DNA from: Bolinopsis microptera
Lineage: Eukaryota > Ctenophora > Tentaculata > Lobata > Bolinopsidae
Direction: 5' to 3'
NCBI RefSeq assembly: GCF_026151205.1
Contig: NC_087082.1
Coordinates: 3,885,408 to 3,949,407 of the forward strand
Length of the DNA: 64,000 nt
Below the pieces are notes generated by a model, which saw nothing but the letters and a program-made list of their open reading frames with translations, was not told the origin of the DNA and did not search any database. Below are positions 47,201 through 57,621 of this stretch, piece by piece. Numbering within the stretch: position 1 is the stretch's first letter; every line of letters starts with the position of its first letter. The translations under genes and the position numbers were made by a program.

Positions 47201-50200
47201 TAGAATTCGGGCTGCCTTGTGCTTGTCTACCACAGTCCACAGATAAGGATCAGTACAGTGCAACTCTAACACTACTCCGGCACCTGATAAGAGTATCACC
47301 CCGGTAACACACTTCTCCCTGTTACATCATGCATGAAGCCACAGATTACAGAACCCGTTTCTGCACAGCATCATGTGCAATGACGATGTGGTAATGTGGT
47401 CATGACTGGGAATAATGTATTAAGAGATAATTATGTAGTCAGCTATAATAAATAATTAATGATGGTGGGTGCTCACTGCTCTTTGATAATTATTTGATCC
47501 TTTCAAGCTTGCTGTCAGTTTATTTGCATTGAAATCGAATTCTTTATCCACATAAAACCTTAGAAAAGCATAGACGGCCATGGATCAATTTGACACATAA
47601 TTATTAATTTAAAACTTAATTCTTATCTTTCCAAATATTTTCAGTGGGCTGGGAGTCAGATCTTGATATTTCTTATCTAATCATTTGTTATCTATTGTTT
47701 TTCTTCCTAGTAGGTTTATTTGTCTTGTCTAGAACCAAATCTTTAACTGCCCGTATTTGATAATGATAGAAGTATGAATAAAACAAAGTTATTTAGTGAA
47801 AAATGTTTATTCAGAGGAGATAATGAGCGGTGTAAGACTAAGAAAATCAGTGATATTTTGTATCTTATTCCTCTACATGTTGGTAAGTCCAAATTTTTTT
47901 CGAATGTAATTCCACTTCTTGAGCTTATGATTGCACTTGCATGGCTTTGAATCAATATATCTCGTGACATGACAGCAACTGAATCTTCGTTTAAGCTGGA
48001 AGAGGAAAGGAGCACGTGGCAATCGTTAAGATTGTGATATGGTTACACTGAACTTAAATAGGATTTCTACTCCATTGCAGGAAAGGGGCGAAACAAGTGG
48101 TATTGGTAAAATAAGGTTCATCTCCTATTTTGACAACGGTGTAGAAGGTTCCAAAGATATGTGTGGGGATATGAGTTCATCGTGTGACTTTTACTTTAAT
48201 CCCATCGAAATCATTGGAGCCAAGTAAGTCACATCAGCAATACCAAGTTGTTGTGACCATATCATATACTATGGCGAAGATCGTGAAACACGATCTTCGC
48301 CATAGTATATAATATAAGTCCTGTTATGTCTTATTAAGAAAATATTTTGCTAGACTAATATATAATACTAAAATATCTGTTTCGTATCAACCTTATTATC
48401 TCTGAAAATTCCTCTGCACTACAATTGTATAGTTTGATTGTACGAAAACTGTACGAAAACTGTACAAAAACTCCCCAGCCATACTATTATCAAGACCAAC
48501 GTAATGGATAATACTTACCTTCTCGATCTTACGAAACTGATCCCTGGAATCATATACATCAAACTTAGAACAAACGTTTGTAACTGGTGGGGTGGGGTTG
48601 ACTTTAAAATTAATCCTTAAAATGAATTTATTAATGTTTCATTTGAGATCCGGATTTTGAGTGCAGGTTATTGGATACTGAATGTTTCTAATATTTCAAT
48701 ATTATTCACAATCCAAACCGTGTCATAGGATACAGTTCAATTAAAGTTGACGGTGATGGACGATGATGGAGGGTTGAGTAATCCCGACTATGTAAGACAG
48801 CTCCAATATGAAATAGACTTCTCTTTGGTACACCTAGACGGCCACTGGAAAAAAGAGGAATTCAATTACTCGCCACCAAATGTAAAAATTAAAAAAACTC
48901 AGATAAGGAATTTGGATTCCCAAATAAGTGACAATTTCTTATAATTCATTATATTATGTTAATAATAATGACTTGAACATAAACCTACAAAACATAGTTA
49001 TAATGCATGTAAACCAGCATGTAAACCAGCATGTAATAGGCACCTTACTATCATGCCCAGTAATGAGCTCATATCCGATACAATCAGGTAAATGACAGAG
49101 CTAAACTCAAGTTGGAGTACGCGATTGACAGTTGTAATACTCATTTTGTAGAAGAAGGCTGTAACTTCTGCGAAGAGAACTATCATACACCATCCTGTGA
49201 CGTATTTTGTAAACCTACCGTAAACTTTACATGTGATCATGAAACAGGTATATCATGAATGTAGACAATTTACCATGTTACCAAGGTAAAATGGGACTCT
49301 TAATTCTTTAATTCATGCCACAATTGTGCCATTTTGTAACTTTGTTGCAGAATAGTCGTATTGACATAGTAGTGGCATCATGTAACGTCTTAGTTGGGGG
49401 GCATTATGCATGAGCACCTTAGACCAATAAAATGCAATATGCATGCTAACTGATGTTCACATGTTCAACTCAAAGGTCATAAAATGCATTGCATGAACTA
49501 GGGAAATGTAGCCGATTGGGACAGTTAATTTCAGCAATGATATGAATCCAGTCAACTAGGTAGTAACCATGGCAACCCTCCATTTCATCTTCACTTTCAT
49601 TTGATCACTTACAAATCAAACAGCCAAGTTGCGACTAGACAAAATAATCTGATTACCTCAAAATCATGAGGAAGGTCAGAATTCTATTGATCATTCATCA
49701 AAGAAAATTCGAACTGTAACCAGCTGTTAAATCAAAGTTTAATCACCAGATAATTAATCACAGATTCTAGTGCATGATGATTCATTTTCAGGTGAGAAAG
49801 TGTGTGGGTATGGACGAGCAAAACCTGATTGTGACACATGCCGTCTGAACTACTATTCTACAAACTGTAGCAAATACTGTGTCGACAGTCCAGGACAGCA
49901 AAGCTGCAACAAGTCAACTGGAGAAAAGACGTGCCTGGGTAACTGGATAGGAGAATGTGATACCTGCAAATCTGACTATTATGGATCAAATTGTTCTGTC
50001 TATTGTGTTGCTGTGCCAGGTAAAATGACTTTCATAGGCTTCAAATTATCAGCTATAAGTATAAATAGAGAGAAAGGAGTAAGTAATTCAAGTATCAAAT
50101 TGTAGTTATTTTTACTAATTGAGGTAACTCAGATGTTAAGAATAAAGGATTGGTTTATTTTCACTGTCTGGTGACTGGTTGATCACTATTCACCATGATC

Positions 50201-52032
50201 AGGTAACTACAGCTGTGACACCAGTACTGGAGACAAGCTATGTGTTATTAGTAAGACAGGAGAAGACTGTGACCATTGTGCAGCAGGGTACTTTGGGACG
50301 GACTGTGCGATATATTGTCAGGATACTCTAGATCAATACTCCTGTGATGAGAATGGTACAAAAATATGCGAACAGAACTGGATTGGTAAAGACTGCAACA
50401 GTTGCTCTGATGGATATTATGGGGTGAACTGTGATAAATACTGTTTGCCAACTGGTCATTACAATTGCACTGAAAAGGGAGAGAAGTTGTGTCTAGGGAA
50501 CCGAACAGACAGTGCCAATAACTGCAGTGACTGTTTGCCAGGATATCATGGGACTAACTGTGACACTTTCTGTGTAGAGATTAACAGGTATACATGCAGC
50601 AACAATGGATCAAAGCAATGTAAAGATAATTGGGATGGACAGCAATGTGATCTATGCCTAACTGATTATTATGGTCCAAACTGTGATGTGTTCTGCACTC
50701 CCAATTCAAATTACAGCTGTGGTCAAGATGGTTCAAAACAGTGTTTTGGAAACCGAGGAGGTCTCGAGTGTACAACTTGCATTGAGGATCATTTCGGATT
50801 TAACTGCACAACTTACTGTGATCATAGCAACACAAACTACACCTGTTCTAGTAATGGAACTAAAATATGCGACAAGAACCGGCAAGGCATGGAATGTAAT
50901 CAGTGCACTGCTGATTACTTCACTTCTTCATGTCTAGTACATTGCCAGGAATCTGTGAAAAAAACATGCGACAAAGAAAATGGAGAATCTGTATGTAAAG
51001 GTAACAGGTCTGGCCATGATTGTTCAGGTTGCAGACCAGATTTCTTTGGAGACAACTGTGAAACATTTTGTGATACTAATTCCACAACATTTACTTGCGA
51101 CAGTGGAACTGGTATGAAGATATGTAACAATGACTGGTATGGAGTAGACTGTGAAGTATTTTGCGAACAAGTGGAAAATCGCTACAACTGCTCCACAAAT
51201 GGAAAAAGGGTCTGCTTGGGCAACTTTGAAGGGGACTGCTTTGTATGTAAGCTTAATTTCTTTGGTGATAACTGCAATACATATTGCCATGAACTTCCTG
51301 AACAGAGCAAGTGCAGCAATAATGGAACAATAACATGTTTAAACAACTTTTCTGGACCTAGATGCGAAAACTGTACAGAGGGTTGGAGTGGACATCAATG
51401 TAATATCTGTGAAATCTGCGAGGAGGGGAACAAAGATAAAATAATTTCAGCAAATGAAAGTAAGTTTTCAATGACTTAACAGGTTCCTTTTACTAACTAG
51501 CAATGACCAATATTTAAGCTTTAAAATGATAGAGGTATAAGCAGATGTAAAGGGTAAATGATCTTTGATCATATATAATACTTACATAGATATCATCTGC
51601 AAACAGAAAGGCATAGGTACATCAATTCAAAACCTTTTGCATCTCTGTTGTGAGTATCGTAACAAATAATCGGTTAGAAGCTGCAATAATTGGTTATAAA
51701 TTTATCCAGCACTATGAATAAATTCTAATTCCAATTTATTTTATCATTTACTTTATGAAAATATCTTAGGTTTTACGAGGACCCTGGTCATAATTTGTGG
51801 TATATTTGGATCAGTTACAATTGCTGCCCTGCTCATCACTGTGAGGACGAATGTGAAGATCAGCAGAATAAGAAACAAGAAAAATCCATTGATTTGGACA
51901 GACAGTCAGCTAAAAATTGAACTTGAAGAAGTAAGGTGTGGTAGAAAATTAACAACTCAACTAAGCAAAGGAAATTTAGATCCACTTAGCTTTGAATTTG
52001 CTTACGATAACCCCGTTTATGAGGACTTTTAG
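44202..52032 (+). CDS. Delta/Jagged-type Notch ligand made of tandem DSL repeats, two alternative N-terminal cassettes
   Basis: Cassette A exons: 44202-44255, 44403-44530, 44660-44762, 45043-45192, 45821-46073. Cassette B exons: 47823-47882, 48081-48223, 48479-48575, 48729-48881, 49088-49247. Common exons: 49792-50019, 50203-51459, 51770-52032. Both cassettes have phases 0, 2, 0, 0, 1 and join the common part in frame (811 or 786 residues). Each cassette encodes a signal peptide, a C2-like MNNL domain (GRGELSLKFEQY, CDFYF, SLDVEIMD in A) and a first DSL unit (NYYQHNCSVFC in A, NYHTPSCDVFC in B). The common part has about eleven more DSL-type units of ~42 residues (C..C...YYG.NC..YC...C..G...C..NW.G..C), many N-glycosylation sites, one transmembrane helix (LVIICGIFGSVTIAALLI) and a short tail ending NPVYEDF. 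No EGF repeats were seen. Expected role: cell-surface ligand for Notch. Cassette A has no downstream exons of its own. Confidence 0.85.
47823..49247 (+). CDS. Second N-terminal cassette (B) of the tandem-DSL ligand
   Basis: Five exons (47823-47882, 48081-48223, 48479-48575, 48729-48881, 49088-49247) that parallel cassette A exon by exon and in every intron phase. Protein: signal peptide MSGVRLRKSVIFCILFLYML, then an MNNL-type region (GKIRFISYFDNG, CDFYFNP, LKLTVMDDDGG) and the first DSL unit (CNFCEENYHTPSCDVFC, TCDHETG). The donor of exon 4 (AAT/gtaaaa) is the weakest site in the model. Cassettes A and B are clearly paralogous but diverged, so the duplication is old. Confidence 0.75.
48264..48310. 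repeat. Perfect 22-bp inverted repeat in an intron
   Basis: Arms of 22 bp (atatactatggcgaagatcg plus tg) with a 3-nt loop, in the intron after cassette B exon 2. The loop is too short for a standard microRNA precursor; it may be a recent foldback or a cruciform. Confidence 0.85.
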
Positions 52033-52544
52033 AATAGTAGATGCTATTAGATTCATACATAGACTGTAGTTAGTTTTGTTTATTTGTACGAATTTAGGAA
52101 ATATTATAGTTTTAATATAGTTTGATGATTACAGGACAGATTTCGACATAATTGTATGACCAACAGGAAATGATTACAAATAACATTATTTTCTGTGGAC
52201 ATATTTACTGCCATAGCGTTAGGTACTGTTAACGGTTAACTATATCAATTGACAATAAACAATTTAGTAGGTGTTTATTCTATGATTAATAAAGATGTTC
52301 AAATTATATGTATAATATGTAATAGTGTGCTTGACCTTACGAAAGCTATTTAGTATTTCTGAATTGATTATTGTAAGATACTATCTCGTCCCTAAGATAC
52401 ATTTCATTTTGTATGCATTTGAATTATTCAAATTCACTTTGTCTTGTGCAACAATTTGTTACACATTGTATACCTGCCGCGTAAGAGTGCGCGGCTGTAC
52501 CGTAGCTTTTGCCACGATACTAGTAAAACGACAATGGGGATCAC

Positions 52545-52844
52545 TGTTAGATGGCCTCTAGTTGAACAATAAAACCCGTATTTGTCGTATGTACAAAACC
52601 TGTAAAACAAAATACTTTATTACATAATAGAATAACTTTACCACCAAATTAAACCAATTCCAAATAAATATCTAATAACTAAACATTATAAATACTTACC
52701 GATTGGACGGTAGTGTGCTGCCAATGTTCCACTCCTCCCCAGTCCAATCGGTTATCCTTCTTTGCTTGTCATTGCTAGAAAAGGTAAACACGGTTAGAAG
52801 TATTCTGTCACGAAAGAGAGAGAAAGGTGTGAACAGTAATAACA
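52545..52844. mobile_element. Solo LTR
   Basis: A 300-bp LTR that starts TGTTAG and ends AATAACA, flanked by a perfect 5-bp target duplication ATCAC (52540-52544 and 52845-52849). It is the same family as the LTRs at 53899-54281 and 57318-57616. Recombination between two LTRs has removed the interior. It lies about 500 bp beyond the end of the DSL-ligand gene. Confidence 0.92.
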
Positions 52845-53026
52845 ATCACAAGTACAACAATAAATTCAATTCCTTCAACAAAAGTGTACAGCAATAATTG
52901 AAATATAAATAAATTTAAAATACAATCTATATCCTGTCATCACTCCTGGAGTAATGGATATTATATGTTTATTTCAATAAATATAATAACCAATAAATTA
53001 GAATAGAATTTTGTCTTCTTTTCAGC

Positions 53027-53898
53027 TCACTCTTCTGAAACCTCTTCCTCTACATTCTCCACCTCATCATCAACTTCCTCATCTTCATCATCAACATCAT
53101 CACCCCTGTCTTCATCGCTGGTGGTGTGTGCGAGGTTTAGGTCCAGTTCGTGAACAGGTATTGCTTTCTCATAATACCGTCCTCTGTGTCCTCTCACTGC
53201 AATCAAAACTGTTTCGAGTAGCTCAAATCGCAAACGACGTCTAAGATTTGCCATGATGAGGCTTTTGTCCTGGCTGGTCTTGGCTGCCAGAAGTGTTGCC
53301 ACTCGTTTAAGGAACATGGTAGCCTGTGGGCCCATACCTCCGGTGGTTGAGAATACAAGGCCATTGCAGGTTCCTTTTTCGATCTGTACACAGCGGTCTC
53401 CATATTTCCTTTCTTTCTCTCTCATGCTTATTGTACATCTTTGCTGGGGTGTTGTGATTAGCGTTGGATTTGGCTCCGGGGTGTAAAACCCTGATATCAA
53501 AAAATGCCATCTCCATTGGTGACCACAGACCTCTAGCTGCAATGTCAAGCCTTGCCCCATCATCCAGAATGGTACCAGGGCGAAGGCTTTCTCCAGTGCA
53601 TGGCTGGAGTGTGGGCTCTACAACAACCTCATTACAGATTTTTTCAAGAATGCTTGCAATGGTGTCTCTCAGTCGGTTGTGTCTGCTGTTGACAAAACCT
53701 CCTTTCTTGCAAATGAGAATGTGGTTGTAGGTGTTATCTTTGCCACAAATGCATTTCTTGGCTATGTTGGCAATGGGTAGAGCATATCTCAGTGCTATAG
53801 CGTCTTTGAACCCTTGCTTGTTCAAGACAAATCCGTACTTCTCATAAGGTAGTCCGGTCAGCCAGCTTGATGCACCTTTTTCACATGCATGTGGGATC
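53027..53898 (-). pseudogene. C-terminal part of the decayed non-LTR element: CCHC knuckle and restriction-like endonuclease
   Basis: Contains CICGKDNTYNHILIC (a C-C-H-C knuckle) and, after it, LDDGARLDIAARG...FFDIRV, the pattern of a PD-(D/E)xK restriction-like endonuclease as in R2-type LINEs. The frame shifts near 53410-53430: the first frame ends soon after, and the continuation (GLVFSTTGGMGPQATMF and onward to the acidic tail) is in another frame ending at 53027. Confidence 0.75.
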
Positions 53899-54281
53899 TG
53901 TTAGATGACCTTTAGTTGACCAATAAAACCCGTATTTGTCGTATGTACAAAACCTGTAAAACAAAATACTTTATTACATAATAGAATAACTTTACAACCA
54001 AATTAACCAATTCCAAATATATACCTAATAACTAAACATAATAAATACTTACCGATTGGACAGTAGTGTGCTGCCACTGGTCTGCAACTCCCCAGTCCAA
54101 TCGGTTATCCCTGTTTCCTTGTCATTGCTAGAAAGGGTAAACACGGTTAGATTTTTAAATAGTAAGATTATTCAAACAATATACACATAATATAACAATT
54201 ACCCTATATAAAAATTCAATATAAACACGGTTAGAAGTATTCCGTCACAAAAGAGAGATAAATGTGTGATCAGAAATAACA
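53899..54281 (-). repeat. 3' LTR (with ~83-bp insertion)
   Basis: Matches the right LTR throughout except for an insertion near 54151-54235, after which aacacggttagaagtattcc resumes the LTR. The insertion is AT-rich and begins and ends at aacacggttaga, a short direct repeat. Confidence 0.9.
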
Positions 54282-54357
54282 TTCCCCGGTTTTCCCTTTC
54301 CAGCAATGCTAACCCCAATTTCTCTCAGGATTGCACTGCAAATTTACCCAAAAATAC

Positions 54358-55225
54358 TGTCAAAGACCCCGTCTGAGCTACAGCTGTCGTCAGATTATCA
54401 CTGACCCGCAGTGACCTATCTGGACGAATCAACTAAAAACTAAAATACAGTCAACAACCCCGTTTGAGTTATAGCTGTCTTCAGATTATCACCCGCAGTG
54501 ACCTATCTGGACGAATCCACTAAAAACTAAAATACAGTCAACAACCCCGTTTGAGTTATAGCTGTCTTCAGATTATCACCCGCAGTGACCTATCTGGACG
54601 AATTTACCAAAACTAAACTACAGTCAACAACCCCGTTTGAGTTATAGCTGTCTTCAGATTATCACCCGCAGTGACCTATCTGGACGAATCCATCAGATAA
54701 TTAAATACGCTCAACAACCCTGTTGGAGTTGATTCACGATGTCAATCCGATCCTTCGCAGCTCGGTGAGGCACAGTGGTGCATCTCGCCGATCTACCGAA
54801 GATAGATGTGGTTGCGAGAAGCATTATTTGATGCGCGCGCGACCCAGTAGTGCATCGCGTTACAACTGTTGGAGCTACAGCTGTCATCAGATTATCACCC
54901 GCAGTGACCTATCTGGACGAATCTATCAAACAATAAACTTGTACCCACAAATACGCTCAACAACCCTGTTGGAGTTACAGCTGTCTTCAGATTATTACCC
55001 GCAGTGACCTATTTGGACAAATCTACCAAACAATTAACTTGTACCCACAAATACGCTCAACAAACCCCGTTGGAGCTACAGCTGTCTTTAGATTATCACC
55101 CGCAGTGACCTATCAAGACGAAACTGCCGAATATTAAAATCGTCCCTGTATTGACGCTCAACAACCCGGTTGGAGCAACAGTTGTTTTTAGATTATCACC
55201 CGCAGTGACCTATCGAGACGAAACT
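54358..55225. repeat. ~87-bp tandem repeat inside the LTR element
   Basis: Eight copies of a unit containing caacaaccccgtttgagtta, agctgtcttcagattatcac and ccgcagtgacctatctgga. The first four are close copies; the later ones are more diverged and are separated from the first by a short transposon at 54729-54865. Confidence 0.88.
54729..54865 (+). mobile_element. TTG...CAA short element with perfect 9-bp target duplication
   Basis: A 137-bp copy from ttgattcacgatgtcaatc to catcgcgttacaa, flanked by CTGTTGGAG at 54720-54728 and 54866-54874. It sits in the middle of one unit of the tandem repeat, which gives an independent view of the empty site. Confidence 0.9.
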
Positions 55226-55252
55226 GTTCGGAATTTATTACAGAGAAAACAT

Positions 55253-55332
55253 TACATGGGGACCTCAGGCTGTTATGTTCATAAACAACAATGGAGATTA
55301 AGCGGAATGACAGGCTGAGCGCGGCCCAGTAA
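55253..55332 (+). mobile_element. 80-bp TACATGGGG...CAGTAA element with perfect 9-bp target duplication
   Basis: The best-preserved copy of this short family, flanked by AGAAAACAT (55244-55252 and 55333-55341). It runs from tacatggggacctcaggc through ggaatgacaggctgagcg to ggcccagtaa. Confidence 0.88.
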
Positions 55333-55795
55333 AGAAAACATAATAAGTCATATTAAAATCTCTTTAAAACCCCGCTAAAATATAAATGCCACGCGCGCGC
55401 GCGTCCAGCGCGCATTTTCAAATGCTTACACTATAAGTACTTACTGTACCTACGAGCTCAAAATTACTAGCAATACAGAAATTCCTTTGTTCTCAAAAAA
55501 AAACTCACCGAGATGTTATAATATCTAGCTCAAAAACTAAAAGCGTCCCCATAAAACGAGTAAATATTCGAAATAAATACTAAAAGAACAACTCAGCAAA
55601 GTGGATTAGCTACCTAAATTAGCTACAAACATATTATATACGCAAATATATTATTATGTTTACCTGCGACCACACTCTTTTGCAAATTAAAATGAAATAT
55701 ACAAACTTAAAATAAAATCCGACGAGACGAAATAATATATACTCCTGACATTGCTCAGCAATTAACTCGTAAAAAACGACTAAAACACGATCCTA

Positions 55796-55920
55796 TTGAT
55801 TCACGATGTCAATCCTTCGCAGCTCGGTGAGACACAGTGGTGCATCTCGCCGATCTAACGAAGTGGTTGCGAGAAGCATTATTTGATGCGCGCGCGACCC
55901 AGTAGTGCATCGCGCTACAA
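55796..55920 (+). mobile_element. TTG...CAA short element with perfect 9-bp target duplication
   Basis: 125 bp, from ttgattcacgatgtcaatcc through gcagctcggtgagacacag and catctcgccgatctaacg to catcgcgctacaa. The flanks ACGATCCTA (55787-55795 and 55921-55929) are identical. Only the end trinucleotides and a loose CACGATG/GCGATG match relate the two ends. Confidence 0.92.
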
Positions 55921-56277
55921 ACGATCCTACGAATCATGGAACTGGATATACATACTGAATATTACTCTTATTTCTTATAAACAGACATAATTGATCTTGT
56001 AATAAGTATTCGACTCTTTTCTATATTTAGTATCATAGAATCCGACAGGAAATGCGATAAAACCTTAAAACACGACACATAACAAATTACAAAACATAAA
56101 ACTGAATAAACTCACAATTCCTAAAATAGAAACATTGACTTTTGCTTGACTCAACGCTCTTGACTCATACATTTAACGACACAAAACATTCATTTGATTG
56201 CCTTCTCGTTTCTCAATCAAGATACTTTTCCAAATCTACTCTGAACAAAAGTTTTTATGTATTGCCAGCTCTCTCGA

Positions 56278-57177
56278 TCATTCCGTATTTCCAAGGTCAG
56301 CATCCTCAGATCCGGGGAATGTGTTAAATGAACACTGAGCAACCATATGACCTGGTTGTCGGCATATAAAACAACATACCTTGGGACTACTACTCCCCCT
56401 CATATAAAGCTTTTGTCCTCGTTTTTGAGCATATGAGTTGTATCTCTGCTGTCCTCTATCCTGAGCATCAGGGTTATATCTGTTTTCTTCTCTCATTGGT
56501 TGACCCGTGAAATTCCTTTGATCCCCATTTCTGGTCCAGTGAATGTCAGACCCCAATTTGTAATCCTCAGCTAGAAAGACAGGTTCCTGCTTTACAATTT
56601 CCTCCATAGGAGTACTTTTAAAAGGTAGACTAGAGTGATTCTCATTCCTTGTGAATCCATCTCCAAACGTCCTTTTTAACTGTTCTTGCATCAAGTCATA
56701 AGATAATGTACTAGTGCAAGTTGCTCTAACCAATCTGGCCTGTTCATCATTTAGGCTTGCCTGATTTAAAAGTCTATACGCTAATACCATGTCATCGTAA
56801 AGATCTTCGTTCTTTCTCAGCTGTTTAAGGATTTTATACCTCCTCTGGAATTCCAAGATGTAGTTGTCTATATCTTCTCCATCTCCTCTCCTGTATCCCT
56901 CAAAAACATCTATTGCCTTAAATAAAGACTGGGTACTGTCCTTCTTATACAGTTTGTCCAGTTCGGCAATGAGTTTATCAACTCCATCTTCTGCCCCTAG
57001 CACCTTTAATGTCATGTTTATAGAGACCTCCTGTGGTCTACCTTTCATGTTCATAATCAGCTTACTAGCTTGCTGTTTCGTTGTTGCTGCGGTGCCAAGC
57101 TGCCATATTAACACTTTCTTCTTCCATGTGCTGTAATCAGCGCTGTCGTCTAAAACTGGTATCTCACGAAGACTCAT
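56278..57177 (-). CDS. Gag protein of the LTR element
   Basis: About 299 codons from the ATG at 57177; an upstream in-frame TTG at 57195 is less likely as start. The N-terminal two thirds (YSTWKKKVLIWQL, ALY-type helical segments, FEGYRRGDGEDIDNYILEF) look like a copia/UBN2-type capsid. The C-terminus has a CCHC zinc knuckle CFICRQPGHMVAQC. Expected role: particle assembly and RNA packaging. No protease, integrase or RT of this element follows, so it would rely on a helper copy. Confidence 0.85.
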   Translation of the reverse strand: MSLREIPVLDDSADYSTWKKKVLIWQLGTAATTKQQASKLIMNMKGRPQEVSINMTLKVLGAEDGVDKLIAELDKLYKKDSTQSLFKAIDVFEGYRRGDGEDIDNYILEFQRRYKILKQLRKNEDLYDDMVLAYRLLNQASLNDEQARLVRATCTSTLSYDLMQEQLKRTFGDGFTRNENHSSLPFKSTPMEEIVKQEPVFLAEDYKLGSDIHWTRNGDQRNFTGQPMREENRYNPDAQDRGQQRYNSYAQKRGQKLYMRGSSSPKVCCFICRQPGHMVAQCSFNTFPGSEDADLGNTE

Positions 57178-57317
57178 AGTTATAGTTCGACTCAAAAAAC
57201 TCTAAAAATTGTCTCTCAATTAGTCTCTAAATTAGTCTCTAAATTGTAGTCTAAATAACACACAAACAAGGTGCCACTGTCAGGTGCGTAGAACGTTTTC
57301 CGACTTCCTGCTATCAC

Positions 57318-57616
57318 TGTTAGATGACCTTTAGTTGACCAATAAAACCCGTATTTGTCGTATGTACAAAACCTGTAAAACAAAATACTTTATTACATAA
57401 TAGAATAACTTTACAACCAAATTAACCAATTCCAAATATATACCTAATAACTAAACATAATAAATACTTACCGATTGGACGGTAGTGTGCTGCCACTGGT
57501 CTGCAACTCCCCAGTCCAATCGGTTATCCCTGTTTCCTTGTCATTGCTAGAAAGGGTAAACACGGTTAGAAGTATTCCGTCACAAAAGAGAGATAAATGT
57601 GTGATCAGAAATAACA
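57318..57616 (-). repeat. 5' LTR
   Basis: 299 bp; on the minus strand it runs TGTTATTTCTG to CATCTAACA and contains aataaa-type signals. The interior after it begins gtgatagcaggaagtcgg, a candidate primer-binding site. Confidence 0.9.
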
Positions 57617-57621
57617 GGATC

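Larger units (their letters stand above)
53899..57616 (-). mobile_element. Gag-only LTR retrotransposon inserted in the non-LTR element
   Basis: Two LTRs (53899-54281 and 57318-57616) with TG...CA ends (TGTTA/TAACA) and a perfect 5-bp target duplication GGATC (53894-53898 and 57617-57621). It is on the minus strand: a purine-rich tract (aaagggaaaaccggggaa) precedes the LTR at 54281. The left LTR contains an extra ~83 bp. The only coding capacity left is a gag gene; most of the interior is a tandem repeat and short-element insertions, so it is non-autonomous. Confidence 0.92.

Noticed and set aside
46074..47822. Separate downstream DSL exons for cassette A
   Set aside because: Scanned for cysteine-rich exons with the phase needed; none found, so cassette A is treated as alternative start of the common gene.
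48264..48310. microRNA precursor
   Set aside because: The 3-nt loop and perfect pairing are not typical of animal precursors; kept only as an inverted repeat.
54729..54865. tRNA-derived SINE
   Set aside because: No A box/B box pair and no A-rich tail; ends and the 9-bp duplications fit a DNA element better.
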